DNA of 64,000 bases, from NCBI GenBank assembly GCA_037893245.1, contig JBAIAA010000697.1, positions 620,001-684,000 on the forward strand, read 5' to 3'. The position numbers were made by a program, and so were the translations under genes. Positions 45,201-52,799 of the stretch are shown here, piece by piece. This DNA is from Crossaster papposus (taxonomy: Eukaryota; Echinodermata; Asteroidea; Velatida; Solasteridae). The notes under the pieces are model-generated. The model made no database searches and was not told the DNA's origin. It saw nothing but the letters and a program-made list of their open reading frames with translations. The first letter of the stretch is position 1. Every line of letters begins with the position of its first letter.

Positions 45201-48200
45201 GTTGATGGCTTCTGATTGGTCGAGACACGATCAGGTTGTAATATCATTAGCCTCTGTCATGAAATGACGAAAATCAACCGAAGAGGGCGTTTAGCGGAAA
45301 TTTGTCAATATGGCTTCCGTGCTCTCGCTTAAGACTAACGTAATTAGCTATACCATGGAGGAAAGACAACAGATACTTAGTGAATTGCGGGGAAATACTT
45401 TTAAAAAAATGGCCAATCATAAAACTAGATTTGCTTTCCTGCACTTGAAAAGACCCGCCGTGTATTTATGCTTCTTAGAACTGAAACCGGTTAGGCCCAA
45501 CATTTTAACAATGTTTTTTTTTCAGTGGCACTGAACTGAAGCTTTATGAATGCCATAATGCAATACAGTAAAACAAATCTGGGGCCAATTCGTACAAGCA
45601 ATATTCTTTTTGCATTTTTTTTGTTGACATCAAATATAAACTTTGGGGCTTTATACACAAGCACTTTGTTTACATAATTACTATATGAACGTTAAACCTC
45701 AACTTAACTCATGAATAATTCATACTTTGTGTTTGACGTACTACCCATGAAAACGCATACATATGGTGGCCCTGAAGGGACTCCGCAGATCGCGAATATT
45801 GACGTCAAATTTGACGTCAATATTCGCGACTTCTGGTGAAAGTCGCCGTGAATATCGACGTCAAATTTGACGTCAATATTCGCGACTTTTTTGGAAAGTC
45901 GTGAATATTGACGTCAAATTTGACGTCGATATTTGCGATCTGCGGAGTCCCTTCAGGGCCACCATGTATGCGTTTTCATGGGTAGTACGTCATCACTTTT
46001 CGCTGGTTTACAAGTCCGCTGGTACTATATCGTGGATTTCATTGTGGTTTTCAGTGGATCTTTGCCGGGAACCAGTACAGGGCGGGAAATTTCAAAATCG
46101 AAGAATCGAGGTCTAATTTTGTCGGTCAAATTGCAACAAAATTATTTAGAGAAAAACATGACCGTAACAATAGTGTTACCTGAAACACAACATAAACAAG
46201 GTCCGATAATAAATTTAATGTGTGAGTTTTCGTTGTAGTCCATCTTTAAAAACCAACCAGTTTTAAATACTGTCACATTAAATGTAGACGCCTGTGAAAT
46301 CTAGTATCTTTCACCCTTTTATTGACTGAAACCTTACATGAATAAATGGCATTTACTATTAAAAGAAGTTCGTAAATATTAAACTTGAATTTTCCAAGAA
46401 TTATTCAATTACGCCACGACTAAGGGAACACTCGGTCGACTGTGTGCCAAATTTCTGGACGCCACCGTTTTATGTTTTTTTTTACTAAGTTTACACCTTA
46501 ATTGTTAACAGACGGTAAATAGCAAGCATTAATAACATTAACATGGTAAAGGTACAATGAATTTTCAGTTTGTCAACGAAAAAAAGATTGGCAACATTGC
46601 ATGAGGAAAGCCGGCCCAACATAACTGTTTATAAACAATGTAAACGCCGAGCTTAGCGACGTCGAAGTACAGCTATATACGCACGTACGTATAGCGCAGC
46701 ACACTTTCACCAACTGACCATTTTTTCAGTCCATGTTTCTTTCTCTTTCGTAATTTTACGGTTTTGGATGACAGTCAGCCTTATGCCTATGGTTTATTCT
46801 TTCGAAATAGCCACAGCATTTAGAGCTCCGTCGTAAGCCATACAATTCTGACATCGACGACACACGTGGTTGTGTTGTTAAGCGCCGCCATTTTGACAAT
46901 TTTCCGCGCGTTGACCTTTTAGAAAGGTCATGACAGAGTCTAATGGGCTTTCAAGAAGAAGCGAATAAATGTCCCCTAAACCAGCATTGATCAAGCATCA
47001 TGTAAGCCAATGATTGGCCGAATGCAACAGTTCTACAGTAACTTGTAACAAGGACGCGTCAAAAATTGATACTGCGCGCTATAAAATGTACGCGTAGAAC
47101 ATTTGTATATATATACGCGCAGCATTTTTCAAAATGCGCGTGTCGTCTGTTAACGCTAGCGCGTTGCTATGCACGGTGGGCATCAGTGGTCAGCTAGTCT
47201 GGTCTCAAGGTATGGGTTATAATAACAACACATATTGAAGAAACAGGGTACCGTGCATAAGTTAAAACATGGCCCCTAAACATTATTATTAATTTCTGGT
47301 AATGAAACCAAGGATCCTTCAAAAGTGCTCAAGGCACTGTAGCTGGTAAGCCCGAAGAAACCTGTAGACAGAGGCTGTGTCAGCCAGGAACACCGGGGCA
47401 AACCCTTTCTCTTAGCGATAAGTGTTCTGGGTTCTTTTACGTGCATTATACAATTTTATAATGTTATAATGGGAGATATATATACACACATTATAAATTA
47501 TACAACACACGGGACCTACAACTTTACGTCCCATCTGAAGGACGAAGCAATAGTGGTTTAATTGCCTTGCTTAAGGACACACGTGTCCACACCGAGACTC
47601 GAACTCACGCTCTGCGGAACAGAAAACCAAGCTCTTAACCGCTCGGCCACGACACTCCACACCAAAACGCTAGAAATATTGCCGGAAGGAAAGTCACGAA
47701 ATTTTGAGAATTTTTACCATTTGCCTCGTTAAAAAGGTATGTATTAAAGGTAATAACAGTGCGAAGACCCGGTTATTACTGCGTGATTATAACCGGGTTG
47801 GGGGATGACCGCAGATAATGGACCTCGCCTTCGACTCGATCCATTACCTGCGGTCATCCCCCAACCCGGTCATTATCACACAGTAATAACCGGGTCTTCG
47901 TCGCACTGTTATTACCTATATAAACATACGGAGACTACATTGTGTCTACATGGGGAGATTATTTGGAAGTTTTGTTTATGTTTCATTAAATCCAAAGTGT
48001 TCTTGACTGGTGTTGCGAGCGAGCAGAGGACGTGTTACTTCGGTCCCCCACCAGAACCTGATCCTGATACTCCAGATCACTGGATGAAGCAAGTCATGCA
48101 AGAGATACGGAAGCGTTGCCGGGGAAACAGTGAACCTAAACCACCCGGTAAGTCACCTTACTAATGCTATCTCCCGTCACATCGAATGCGCAGCATACTG

Positions 48201-50660
48201 TAATAATCGGCTTTCAAAACAAAACAAAAAACAAAACAAAAACCACCAATGTTCGTGCATGGTCTCATTCCCAAAAATATTCTCCCAAATGTTAAATATT
48301 ACTTAAAGCCAAGTGTTTGTTGGCGGTTTGTTTGTTTGCCTATTTATTTATTATTTGTGTATGTATGTTATTTATTATTATTTGTATATAACAATATCGG
48401 TATATTTTGACATAAACATCAATAACACATTGGTTTGTTTTCTCGTTTGTTACCAACAGAGTGTTCGAGTCCGCAGCCTCTCGGCATGGAGGACGGGGCA
48501 ATCCAAGATGATCGCATCACAGCGTCCCGTAGTTACCCTCAGTGGCCTCCACACCTGGCACGCCTCAACCTGAGCCCCGGCACATGGCTAGCATTCAGGT
48601 TGGCATTAAAGTGAAATACCACGCCTGATACGTATCTTTATTACAATGCCACAAAACGCGCCTAAAATGGTTTAATAGTCATCAAAACGCCGACTCAGAT
48701 TTGTTTTCGTATTTTTTATTTGGTCTGTTTTGTTTTTATTCTAAACAAAATCTAGCCCAATCCCGATGCGCGCTCAATTATTGCACACTATTATACAGTT
48801 TCAATAATTGTGTTTTAGTTTCAAATCCATTTAAGCAATCGATTAAATCGCGTTGTTGTGTTATAATGTCATCAGTCTCGCATTACACATATAAACATTT
48901 GAATATGAGATGTAATTATAATAAGTACATGTAGTTTGCAGTACTAGCATCATGAACATGTGGCATTTCGTTTTTGTGAGTTGTGGTTCTGAAAGGAATT
49001 GGAGGGAACTCGACATTTTGAATAGTACGCTCTGCCCGTCCTCAGGAAACTAAGGGATTCCAACGGAGAAGCGGGGTTATATTAAGCCTGGAAGCGATGA
49101 AGCGTACGAAGGATGTAACTGAGGGGTACTCATGCAGAACGCTTGATGATCACTGAGGCGTGTCAGTGTGAAGGAACGGACAGAAATGGAAAGTTGCCAA
49201 GGGTATAGGCGATCCATAGGCTGGAGAACTACGTGTCCTAGAGTACATGGGACCCATCAGACTGGGAGGTGGTGGTGGGTAGGGCGCCAAATGTTGCTTC
49301 GCCGTTTGAATCCCTCAGTCTCCATACGAAGGGCAGGGCATTCTGTCCGAGACGTTGATATCCCTCTGTTTCTTGTTAGAACCACACAACTCACTATACA
49401 GAATTTCCACATGGTGCTACCGCAAACTACTTATCTTGTTGCTATTTTGCAATGCAAACTTTCAAACTTCTGGTCCTTGTTTAGAACCACACAATTACCA
49501 CATGGTGTTACATGTACACGTTGTTATATGTATCAGCTGATATAACAACAATGGCGATTTACAGGCGATTTGTTTTCAAGCCACATACGTATCCCATACG
49601 CGTATCTAATGGTTCCTATTCATCCCTTCACTCTGTGCACATAGCTCCAATGGTTCCTGGATAGAGGTGGACCTCGTTGAGAGTACAGTGTTGACAGGAG
49701 TAATCACACAGGGACTGGATACGCGTTGGTATGTGAAGCGGTACACGGTGGCGTATCAGAAGCAGCCCTCATCTGAATATGAACACGTAACAGATGGAAA
49801 CGGAAACATTAAGGTGAACGTTAATCTTAACTTAACAGGCTTTGCAGGTATTTACAGGACATTGGGCCGATTTTACGAAACGCCAAGACGGGTCTTAGAA
49901 AAAAAATGTAACTCGTCCTAACTCGCGACTAAAGTTAGGACGCTTTAAACACGTCATAACTTCCATAGCAACGCGGCTTAACTCGTCTTAACTTAAGATC
50001 GGTCCGAGGGTCGTCTTATCTCACGTGCGTTAATCTATATTATTGTCTAGAAACCATCGCATTATCTTCTCGTTTTAGACAAAATGTCGGCCTAGAGTTA
50101 TAGTTTCAAAGAAAACAAAATATTACCAACAGTTTGTTTTCTTCAGTCGCGTGTATCGTAAAAAAACCATATATTTATACGCCAGCAACTAGTCGACTCT
50201 GTTGTATAGAACGTGCAGAGCTACCGTACGTGGTTATATTACGCTGACTAGTTTGCGCGTTTCTTTTCAACGACTGTTTACTCTAGCGGTAAAAAACAAA
50301 CACGAAACAGCTATCAAATTGATAGTTGCAATATGTCTTCATAAGATTGGTTTATTAAAATCGATCTTAGGACAAGTCTTCGTACAGAATAGATAACTAT
50401 TGTGCATGTGCTGCGGCGATACGTTTCTGGTAATCAATTTGTAATTGTTAAAAGTCTCCTCCTCGCCGAATGACTATTGATATCGCTAAATGTAAACGTT
50501 TTGGTTTCAGGAATTCGTCAGTAACACTGATGGCAACACCCCGGTCACCAACCTGTTCGATGAGAGTGTGGGGGCGAAGAAGGTGCGCATTCAGCCTACT
50601 GCCTGGGCTAATGGTGGTGTTGGTTTGCGGTTCGAGTTGCTTGGATGTCGAATCGATTAG
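31719..50660 (+). CDS. Secreted F5/8-type C (discoidin) domain protein, 5 exons
   Basis: Join: 31719-31764, 47998-48147, 48460-48598, 49645-49813, 50511-50660. All introns are GT-AG, phases match at each joint, and the total is 654 nt (217 aa plus TAG). Exon 1 plus the start of exon 2 give a signal peptide ([15 protein letters not shown], then VFLTGVAS, cleavage likely before EQRTC). A ~40-residue linker follows with two Cys and a [11 protein letters not shown] stretch. Exons 3-5 form one complete discoidin domain, from [17 protein letters not shown] through [11 protein letters not shown] and [11 protein letters not shown] to VRIQPTAW and a final LLGC. The first and last Cys of the domain are the expected disulfide pair. 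Such domains bind sugars, lipids or cell surfaces outside the cell, so an extracellular lectin-like or adhesion role is likely; the ligand is unknown. The weakest step is the link of exon 1 across 16.2 kb. It rests on phase, splice sites and the signal peptide it completes. Confidence 0.75.
31870..32240 (+). mobile_element. Repeat D MITE, diverged copy
   Basis: Runs from GATACACCATTGGTAATTG to GCAAATGGTGTACCCTAG. Terminal inverted repeat of about 13-15 bp (GGATACACCATT). Diverged from the other + copies, so older. Confidence 0.65.
32316..33137. mobile_element. 820 bp element with GGGCCGATATT ends
   Basis: GGGCCGATATTTACAAAAGC at the left is matched in inverse by GCTTTTATGAATATCGGCCC at the right. 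Subterminal CTAAGCCTAGTTGGCTGCTA words recur in both arms. Non-autonomous DNA element; target duplication not resolved. The GGTCTC array starts immediately after it. Confidence 0.7.
33138..34625. repeat. GGTCTC hexamer array with 18 perfect 15-mers
   Basis: About 1.5 kb of GGTCTC, GGTCGCCTC and related words. From 33756 to 34025 the 15-mer GGCCCCGGTCGCCTC is repeated 18 times without a single difference; a shorter set of it recurs near 34264-34325. Because 6 and 15 are multiples of three, every frame stays open, giving false ORFs (RDRDRD, SVSVSV, GPGRL). Confidence 0.95.
34626..35135 (+). repeat. Repeat E, copy 1
   Basis: Follows the GGTCTC array after GGTTTTGGACATCAGGGTCT. Near-identical to 36323-36841; a partial copy is at 44080-44335. 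Ends CTACCCAATTCACTTATCG, which is the empty site for the 3.9 kb element in copy 2. Confidence 0.8.
35148..35463 (+). mobile_element. Repeat D MITE, right end cut by array
   Basis: Begins TAGGATACACCATTGGTAAT and stops after GATGCCTACAATC, where the second GGTCTC array begins. Very close to the copies at 40735 and 44338. Confidence 0.75.
35464..36322. repeat. GGTCTC hexamer array, second
   Basis: About 860 bp of the same hexamer and GGTCGCCTC words as the first array and with the same right flank (repeat E), so array plus E form a duplicated unit. The long open frames here are compositional. Confidence 0.95.
36323..36841 (+). repeat. Repeat E, copy 2
   Basis: Near-identical to 34626-35135 up to CTACCCAATT, then interrupted by the 3.9 kb element. 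The continuing part resumes at 40711. Confidence 0.8.
37396..37984 (+). other. Possible Gypsy 5' LTR/leader region
   Basis: TGTAACGGAACTGG at 37396 looks like the start of a Gypsy LTR and precedes the pol fragment by about 600 bp. No second LTR copy was found, so the LTR edges are not proven. Confidence 0.3.
37985..39905 (+). pseudogene. Degenerate Ty3/Gypsy pol (RT, RNase H, integrase)
   Basis: Ordered pieces of one polyprotein with stops and frameshifts. Reverse transcriptase: [20 protein letters not shown] (38016-38237, ending at a stop in the [10 protein letters not shown] block), then the YLDDV catalytic block near 38402. RNase H region: about 38650-39000. [16 protein letters not shown] marks the RNase H end near 39090. 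An integrase zinc-binding-like stretch with [17 protein letters not shown] lies near 39525-39575, and the start of the integrase core near 39700. At least five breaks are visible. No gag, no 3' LTR. It lies inside the 3.9 kb TIR element. It is a dead copy. Confidence 0.85.
39906..40084. other. Spacer with partial MITE hairpin
   Basis: TATATAGCGCTTTTAGACTC pairs inversely with TCAAAGCGCTTTATATAC around CCCACAATGTGGG (about 40010-40065). A shorter stem, GATTCAGC/GCTGAATC, is at 39950. Confidence 0.5.
40735..41120 (+). mobile_element. Repeat D MITE, complete copy with TA
   Basis: The best full-length copy. GGATACACCATT begins after CGGTA and the right end AATGGTATATCC is followed by TA. Ends are inverted over about 12-15 bp. 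No ORF. The TA target suggests a Tc1/mariner-type MITE of about 380 bp. Confidence 0.75.
41153..43602. mobile_element. 2.45 kb giant foldback element
   Basis: CAATCCGGCACTAGGGTGGC at 41153 is repeated in inverse at the right end (GCCACCCTAGTGCCGGATTG). The imperfect arms extend about 600-800 bp inward. Each arm has a cluster of 20-24 bp words of the type ACGTCGTGGTTCAACTTTC and their inverses (41506-41670 and 43248-43330). The centre, 41960-42950, has no supported gene. Confidence 0.75.
43605..43842. repeat. Degenerate ~20 bp tandem repeat
   Basis: About a dozen copies of AAAAAGCATCCGAATTA-like units next to the right end of the foldback. Confidence 0.8.
44080..44335 (+). repeat. Repeat E, partial copy 3
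   Basis: Matches the last 250 bp of repeat E (GCTTGCAATTATTTCTGCAT onward) and leads directly into repeat D, as in the other two E-D pairs. The sequence just before it (43850-44075) has an imperfect inverted pair around CGATCGAGGATCC. Confidence 0.75.
44338..44661 (+). mobile_element. Repeat D MITE, interrupted at right
   Basis: Starts TAGGATACACCATTGGTAAT and runs to ACTATTTACTTTCAATT, where the foldback-family element begins. Confidence 0.75.
44662..45195. mobile_element. Foldback element, loop family copy 2 (one arm lost)
   Basis: Inverse of 17083-17500 followed by a collapsed version of the palindrome. GTGTGTTCGGTTCGGCTCGG at 45088 joins the outer end of one arm directly to the loop, so most of that arm is deleted. 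Ends ATTCCCTTAATAAATACCTA. Confidence 0.65.
45310..45534 (+). other. Small ORF beside a foldback terminus, unrecognised
   Basis: 75 codons beginning [20 protein letters not shown] and continuing [13 protein letters not shown], preceded by ATTGGTCGAGA-type sequence like the end of the adjacent foldback element. The first half looks protein-like and the second half does not. It might be a captured first exon. Lies in intron 1. Confidence 0.2.
45734..45992. mobile_element. 259 bp palindromic MITE with TGACGTCA cluster
   Basis: TGACGTACTACCCATGAAAA and its inverse bound the element, and the arms continue through GGTGGCCCTGAAGGGACTCC. The centre has three copies of a palindromic unit around GACGTCAAATTTGACGTC. 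These contain four perfect TGACGTCA sites and two with one mismatch. Confidence 0.75.
47310..47660 (-). mobile_element. tRNA-derived SINE
   Basis: On the minus strand the head has an A box (GGCCGAGCGGTTAAGAG, about 47650-47632) and a B box (GAGTTCGAGTCTC, 47606-47594), as in Ser/Leu-type tRNAs. The body follows with CGTCCTTCAGATGGGACGT and CTGACACAGCCTCTG. Closely similar SINEs are, from memory, abundant in marine deuterostomes and some molluscs. Confidence 0.7.
47748..47916. repeat. 169 bp near-perfect palindrome sharing the foldback loop
   Basis: AGGTAATAACAGTGCGAAGA pairs with the inverse at 47897-47916; arms are about 75 bp. The tip 47820-47842, read on the minus strand, contains CGAGTCGAAGGCGAGG. 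That is almost the loop of the unrelated stem at 16901-17080. It ends 81 bp before exon 2 of the discoidin gene. Confidence 0.75.
47998..48147 (+). CDS. Discoidin gene exon 2 (signal peptide end and linker)
   Basis: Acceptor AATCCAAAG/TG, donor CCCG/GTAAGT. Encodes [16 protein letters not shown], then the Pro/Asp-rich linker and [14 protein letters not shown]. Enters and leaves in phase 1. Confidence 0.75.
48460..48598 (+). CDS. Discoidin gene exon 3 (domain start)
   Basis: Acceptor TTACCAACAG, donor TTCAG/GTTGGC. Encodes [19 protein letters not shown] and the next N-terminal strands of the F5/8C fold, ending LSPGTWLAF. Leaves in phase 2. Confidence 0.85.
48599..49644 (+). other. Intron 3 of the discoidin gene
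   Basis: AT-rich. ATTTCCACATGGTGCTACC near 49407 and TTACCACATGGTGTTACAT near 49495 share a short motif preceded by AGAACCACACAA, an imperfect local duplication. No mobile element recognised. Confidence 0.5.
49645..49813 (+). CDS. Discoidin gene exon 4 (domain middle)
   Basis: Acceptor GTGCACATAG, donor TTAAG/GTGAAC. Encodes [20 protein letters not shown] and [11 protein letters not shown], the best-conserved core of the domain. Ends on a codon boundary. Confidence 0.88.
49814..50510 (+). other. Intron 4 of the discoidin gene with possible MITE
   Basis: GGGCCGATTTTACGAAACGC near 49863 and the later CTTAGGACAAGTCTTCGTAC near 50367 suggest diverged inverted ends of a small DNA element. Otherwise no feature. 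Confidence 0.35.
50511..50660 (+). CDS. Discoidin gene exon 5 (domain end, stop)
   Basis: Acceptor TTGGTTTCAG, stop TAG at 50658-50660. Encodes [29 protein letters not shown] and GLRFELLGC, then RID and stop. The protein therefore ends directly after the domain. Confidence 0.88.
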   Translation, partial: EFVSNTDGNTPVTNLFDESVGAKKVRIQPTAWANGGVGLRFELLGCRID

Positions 50661-50825
50661 TTCTGCTAAAGCTTATAAGCGCTGTTCGTATTCGCGGCAA
50701 AACAATGAAAAAAAACAAAAAAAACGGAAAATTGACAGTTGACCAAACAAATGAGAACCGCCAGCATAATAGACCTAAACAATAACACTGACAATATATT
50801 ATATTCTGTAAATAAACAATATCGC
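50661..50825 (+). terminator. 3'UTR running into repeat A; candidate poly(A) signal
   Basis: The composite repeat starts at about 50753, 93 bp after the stop codon. The first AATAAA is at 50812-50817, inside the repeat, so the gene may now use a repeat-derived polyadenylation signal. Confidence 0.4.
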
Positions 50826-50998
50826 AAAAAAACCTAATTGTTCTAGAATGTGTTATTTTTTGATGAAAATATCATTGTTTTGTATTCACCTTAGGTATTT
50901 TGGTATAAATGTCTATATTTATCTTAATTAGTCTATATCGGCGAGTGGAGGATGAGATAACTAAACTTTTACGACCGTGGAAATTCGAAAATCGAAGA

Positions 50999-51057
50999 TT
51001 ATTATTATTATTATTATTATTATTATTTTTTTTTTAATTTTTTTTTTTTTTTTGGGG
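50999..51057. repeat. (ATT)n and poly-T microsatellite
   Basis: About nine ATT units followed by a long T run and GGGGGG, within the A module. Confidence 0.9.
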
Positions 51058-52430
51058 GGTGGAAGACACACATAGCACTATAGGAACACATGTTCATGAC
51101 ACAAAAGGTATGTCATCTAAGGCAATATTGCGCAGTAACTTACACTACAGTGGTGCATTTAAACCATTTGCAGTGTTCTTTTTAATACAGGTGAAGGATG
51201 GACACTTATATTTTTATTCTTACCACCGAAATCTGGGGGGTGATCCAAAAGCGGTGGGTAAAAATACTCTTCTCTGGAAGTTAGTAAAACAATGTTAAAG
51301 TCTGGTATTTGGCGTCACTAAAATACAAATTGGAATATCATCATACAATTTTTAATAAGTTGTACAGTGCAGAGTCTCGTAATAGAACATATATGTTTTC
51401 TCTGGTATTTTAAACACTTTTCATTCTAAATCACCAACTCTCGCATTCAATTTCGTCCGGAGAAATACAACAATATCACACTCTTTTACTAAACAAATTA
51501 AGTAATTTGCAATTTAATTGCAAATTGTTGGTCACTCTATTTAAACATTGTTTGCCAATACTCGTCACCATAGTCTAAGCTGTTGCTGTAAGGCAACATA
51601 CATCCAGGGGTCAAATTCGTATGATATCAATCGATTTCAAACTCATGTGAAATAAATTAGTCTGGTGTGTGCTTGACTCACGCACATATCCGACTAATTT
51701 ATTTAACATAAGTTTGAAATTAATCTGTGAACAGCTTTAATGAATGTGATCAAAGGGTGAGCAAACGTTGAAATTGAACCATAAATGACTAAATTGGTGT
51801 GGTAAAAGCGTATGATTGTTTTAATAAGGTCAAATTCGTGTTGCCAAAGGGCAGCATTCACAGATCAAATTCGTCTTGATATTAATCAATAGGCCGTATT
51901 ATTGAACGTAGAGGGCGCTGGGCTCACGGTATTTGGGGGTATAATTAAAAGTGATGAGGAGAAAATTCACGTCAGTTTAAATATTCTTACAGCTCCAAAA
52001 TATTTTTTTTTCTAATATTCAATTTTTAGATAAAAGTAAAGTTACTACAACTACTTCAATAAACGCGATTTTGCATGTGTTAATACTCAGAAAATGGCGT
52101 CTTACAGCGCCCTCATGCGACCAAAAATACGGCAGATTTCAAACTTAGGTTAAAAGCATTAGTCTGATAATTATGTGTGTGATATATAGATATTGTTTTA
52201 ATTTTAATTGGCAAGGTGGGTCAATGTCTTTGTTCACTTTGAAATGTATGCAAATTTAACTAGTTGGTTTCCCATGTGTATCCCCATTGAGTGATCCATA
52301 AAATGTCGCTTCCCAGGTTGTATCTTAAAATTAGGCGTGATCCCTGGTAACACGGTATTCTGGTGTTTATGACTTCTGACTAGCGCCCTCAAAGAAAAGA
52401 TACTAACAATTTGAAAGACCGCTAAACACA

Positions 52431-52505
52431 GGGCAAAATAGATCAGTTGGTAGAACGCCGGTCCGGTATTCCAGAGGTCGCAGGGTCGAGACCCGCCTTG
52501 CCAAT
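52431..52505 (+). repeat. tRNA-like pol III box, copy 4
   Basis: Same box as at 1496, with a mutated B box (GGGTCGAGACC). Confidence 0.65.
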
Positions 52506-52799
52506 TTGTTTTGTTCACTTTAAACTTTCTGCAATTAATTGTGTGTATATTAAAATAGAGAACCGCCAGCATAAAAGAACTAAAATATATTATATTCTGT
52601 AAATAACAAAATATCGCATAACAAAACACGAAACACGAAAACACAATAAAAACCCATGTTCATGACACAAAAGGTACGTCATCTAAGACAATATTGCGCA
52701 GTAACTTACACTACAGTGGTGCTTTTAAACTATTTGCATCGCGGCGACGTTGCGGGCGGAGGATCCACACTCACTTGGTAAATCTTTGCACTACGAGCA

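Larger units (their letters stand above)
31765..47997 (+). other. Intron 1 of the discoidin gene (16.2 kb, mobile-element filled)
   Basis: From GTAAGATTTA to TTAAATCCAAAG. Nearly all of it is accounted for by the repeats listed separately: three repeat D copies, a GGGCCGATAT element, two GGTCTC arrays with E blocks, a 3.9 kb TIR element carrying a Gypsy fragment, a 2.4 kb foldback, a SINE and palindromes. About 46000-47300 is AT-rich and holds nothing I recognise. Confidence 0.6.
50753..52730 (+). repeat. Composite repeat copy 3, left part
   Basis: A module from GAGAACCGCCAGCATAATAG to 52430, tRNA-like box at 52431-52505, then the start of another A module, which breaks at GCTTTTAAAC (52730). 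It resumes at 62351. The order A, box, A, box, B shows that the repeat is a tandem array with a period near 1.4 kb. Confidence 0.75.
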
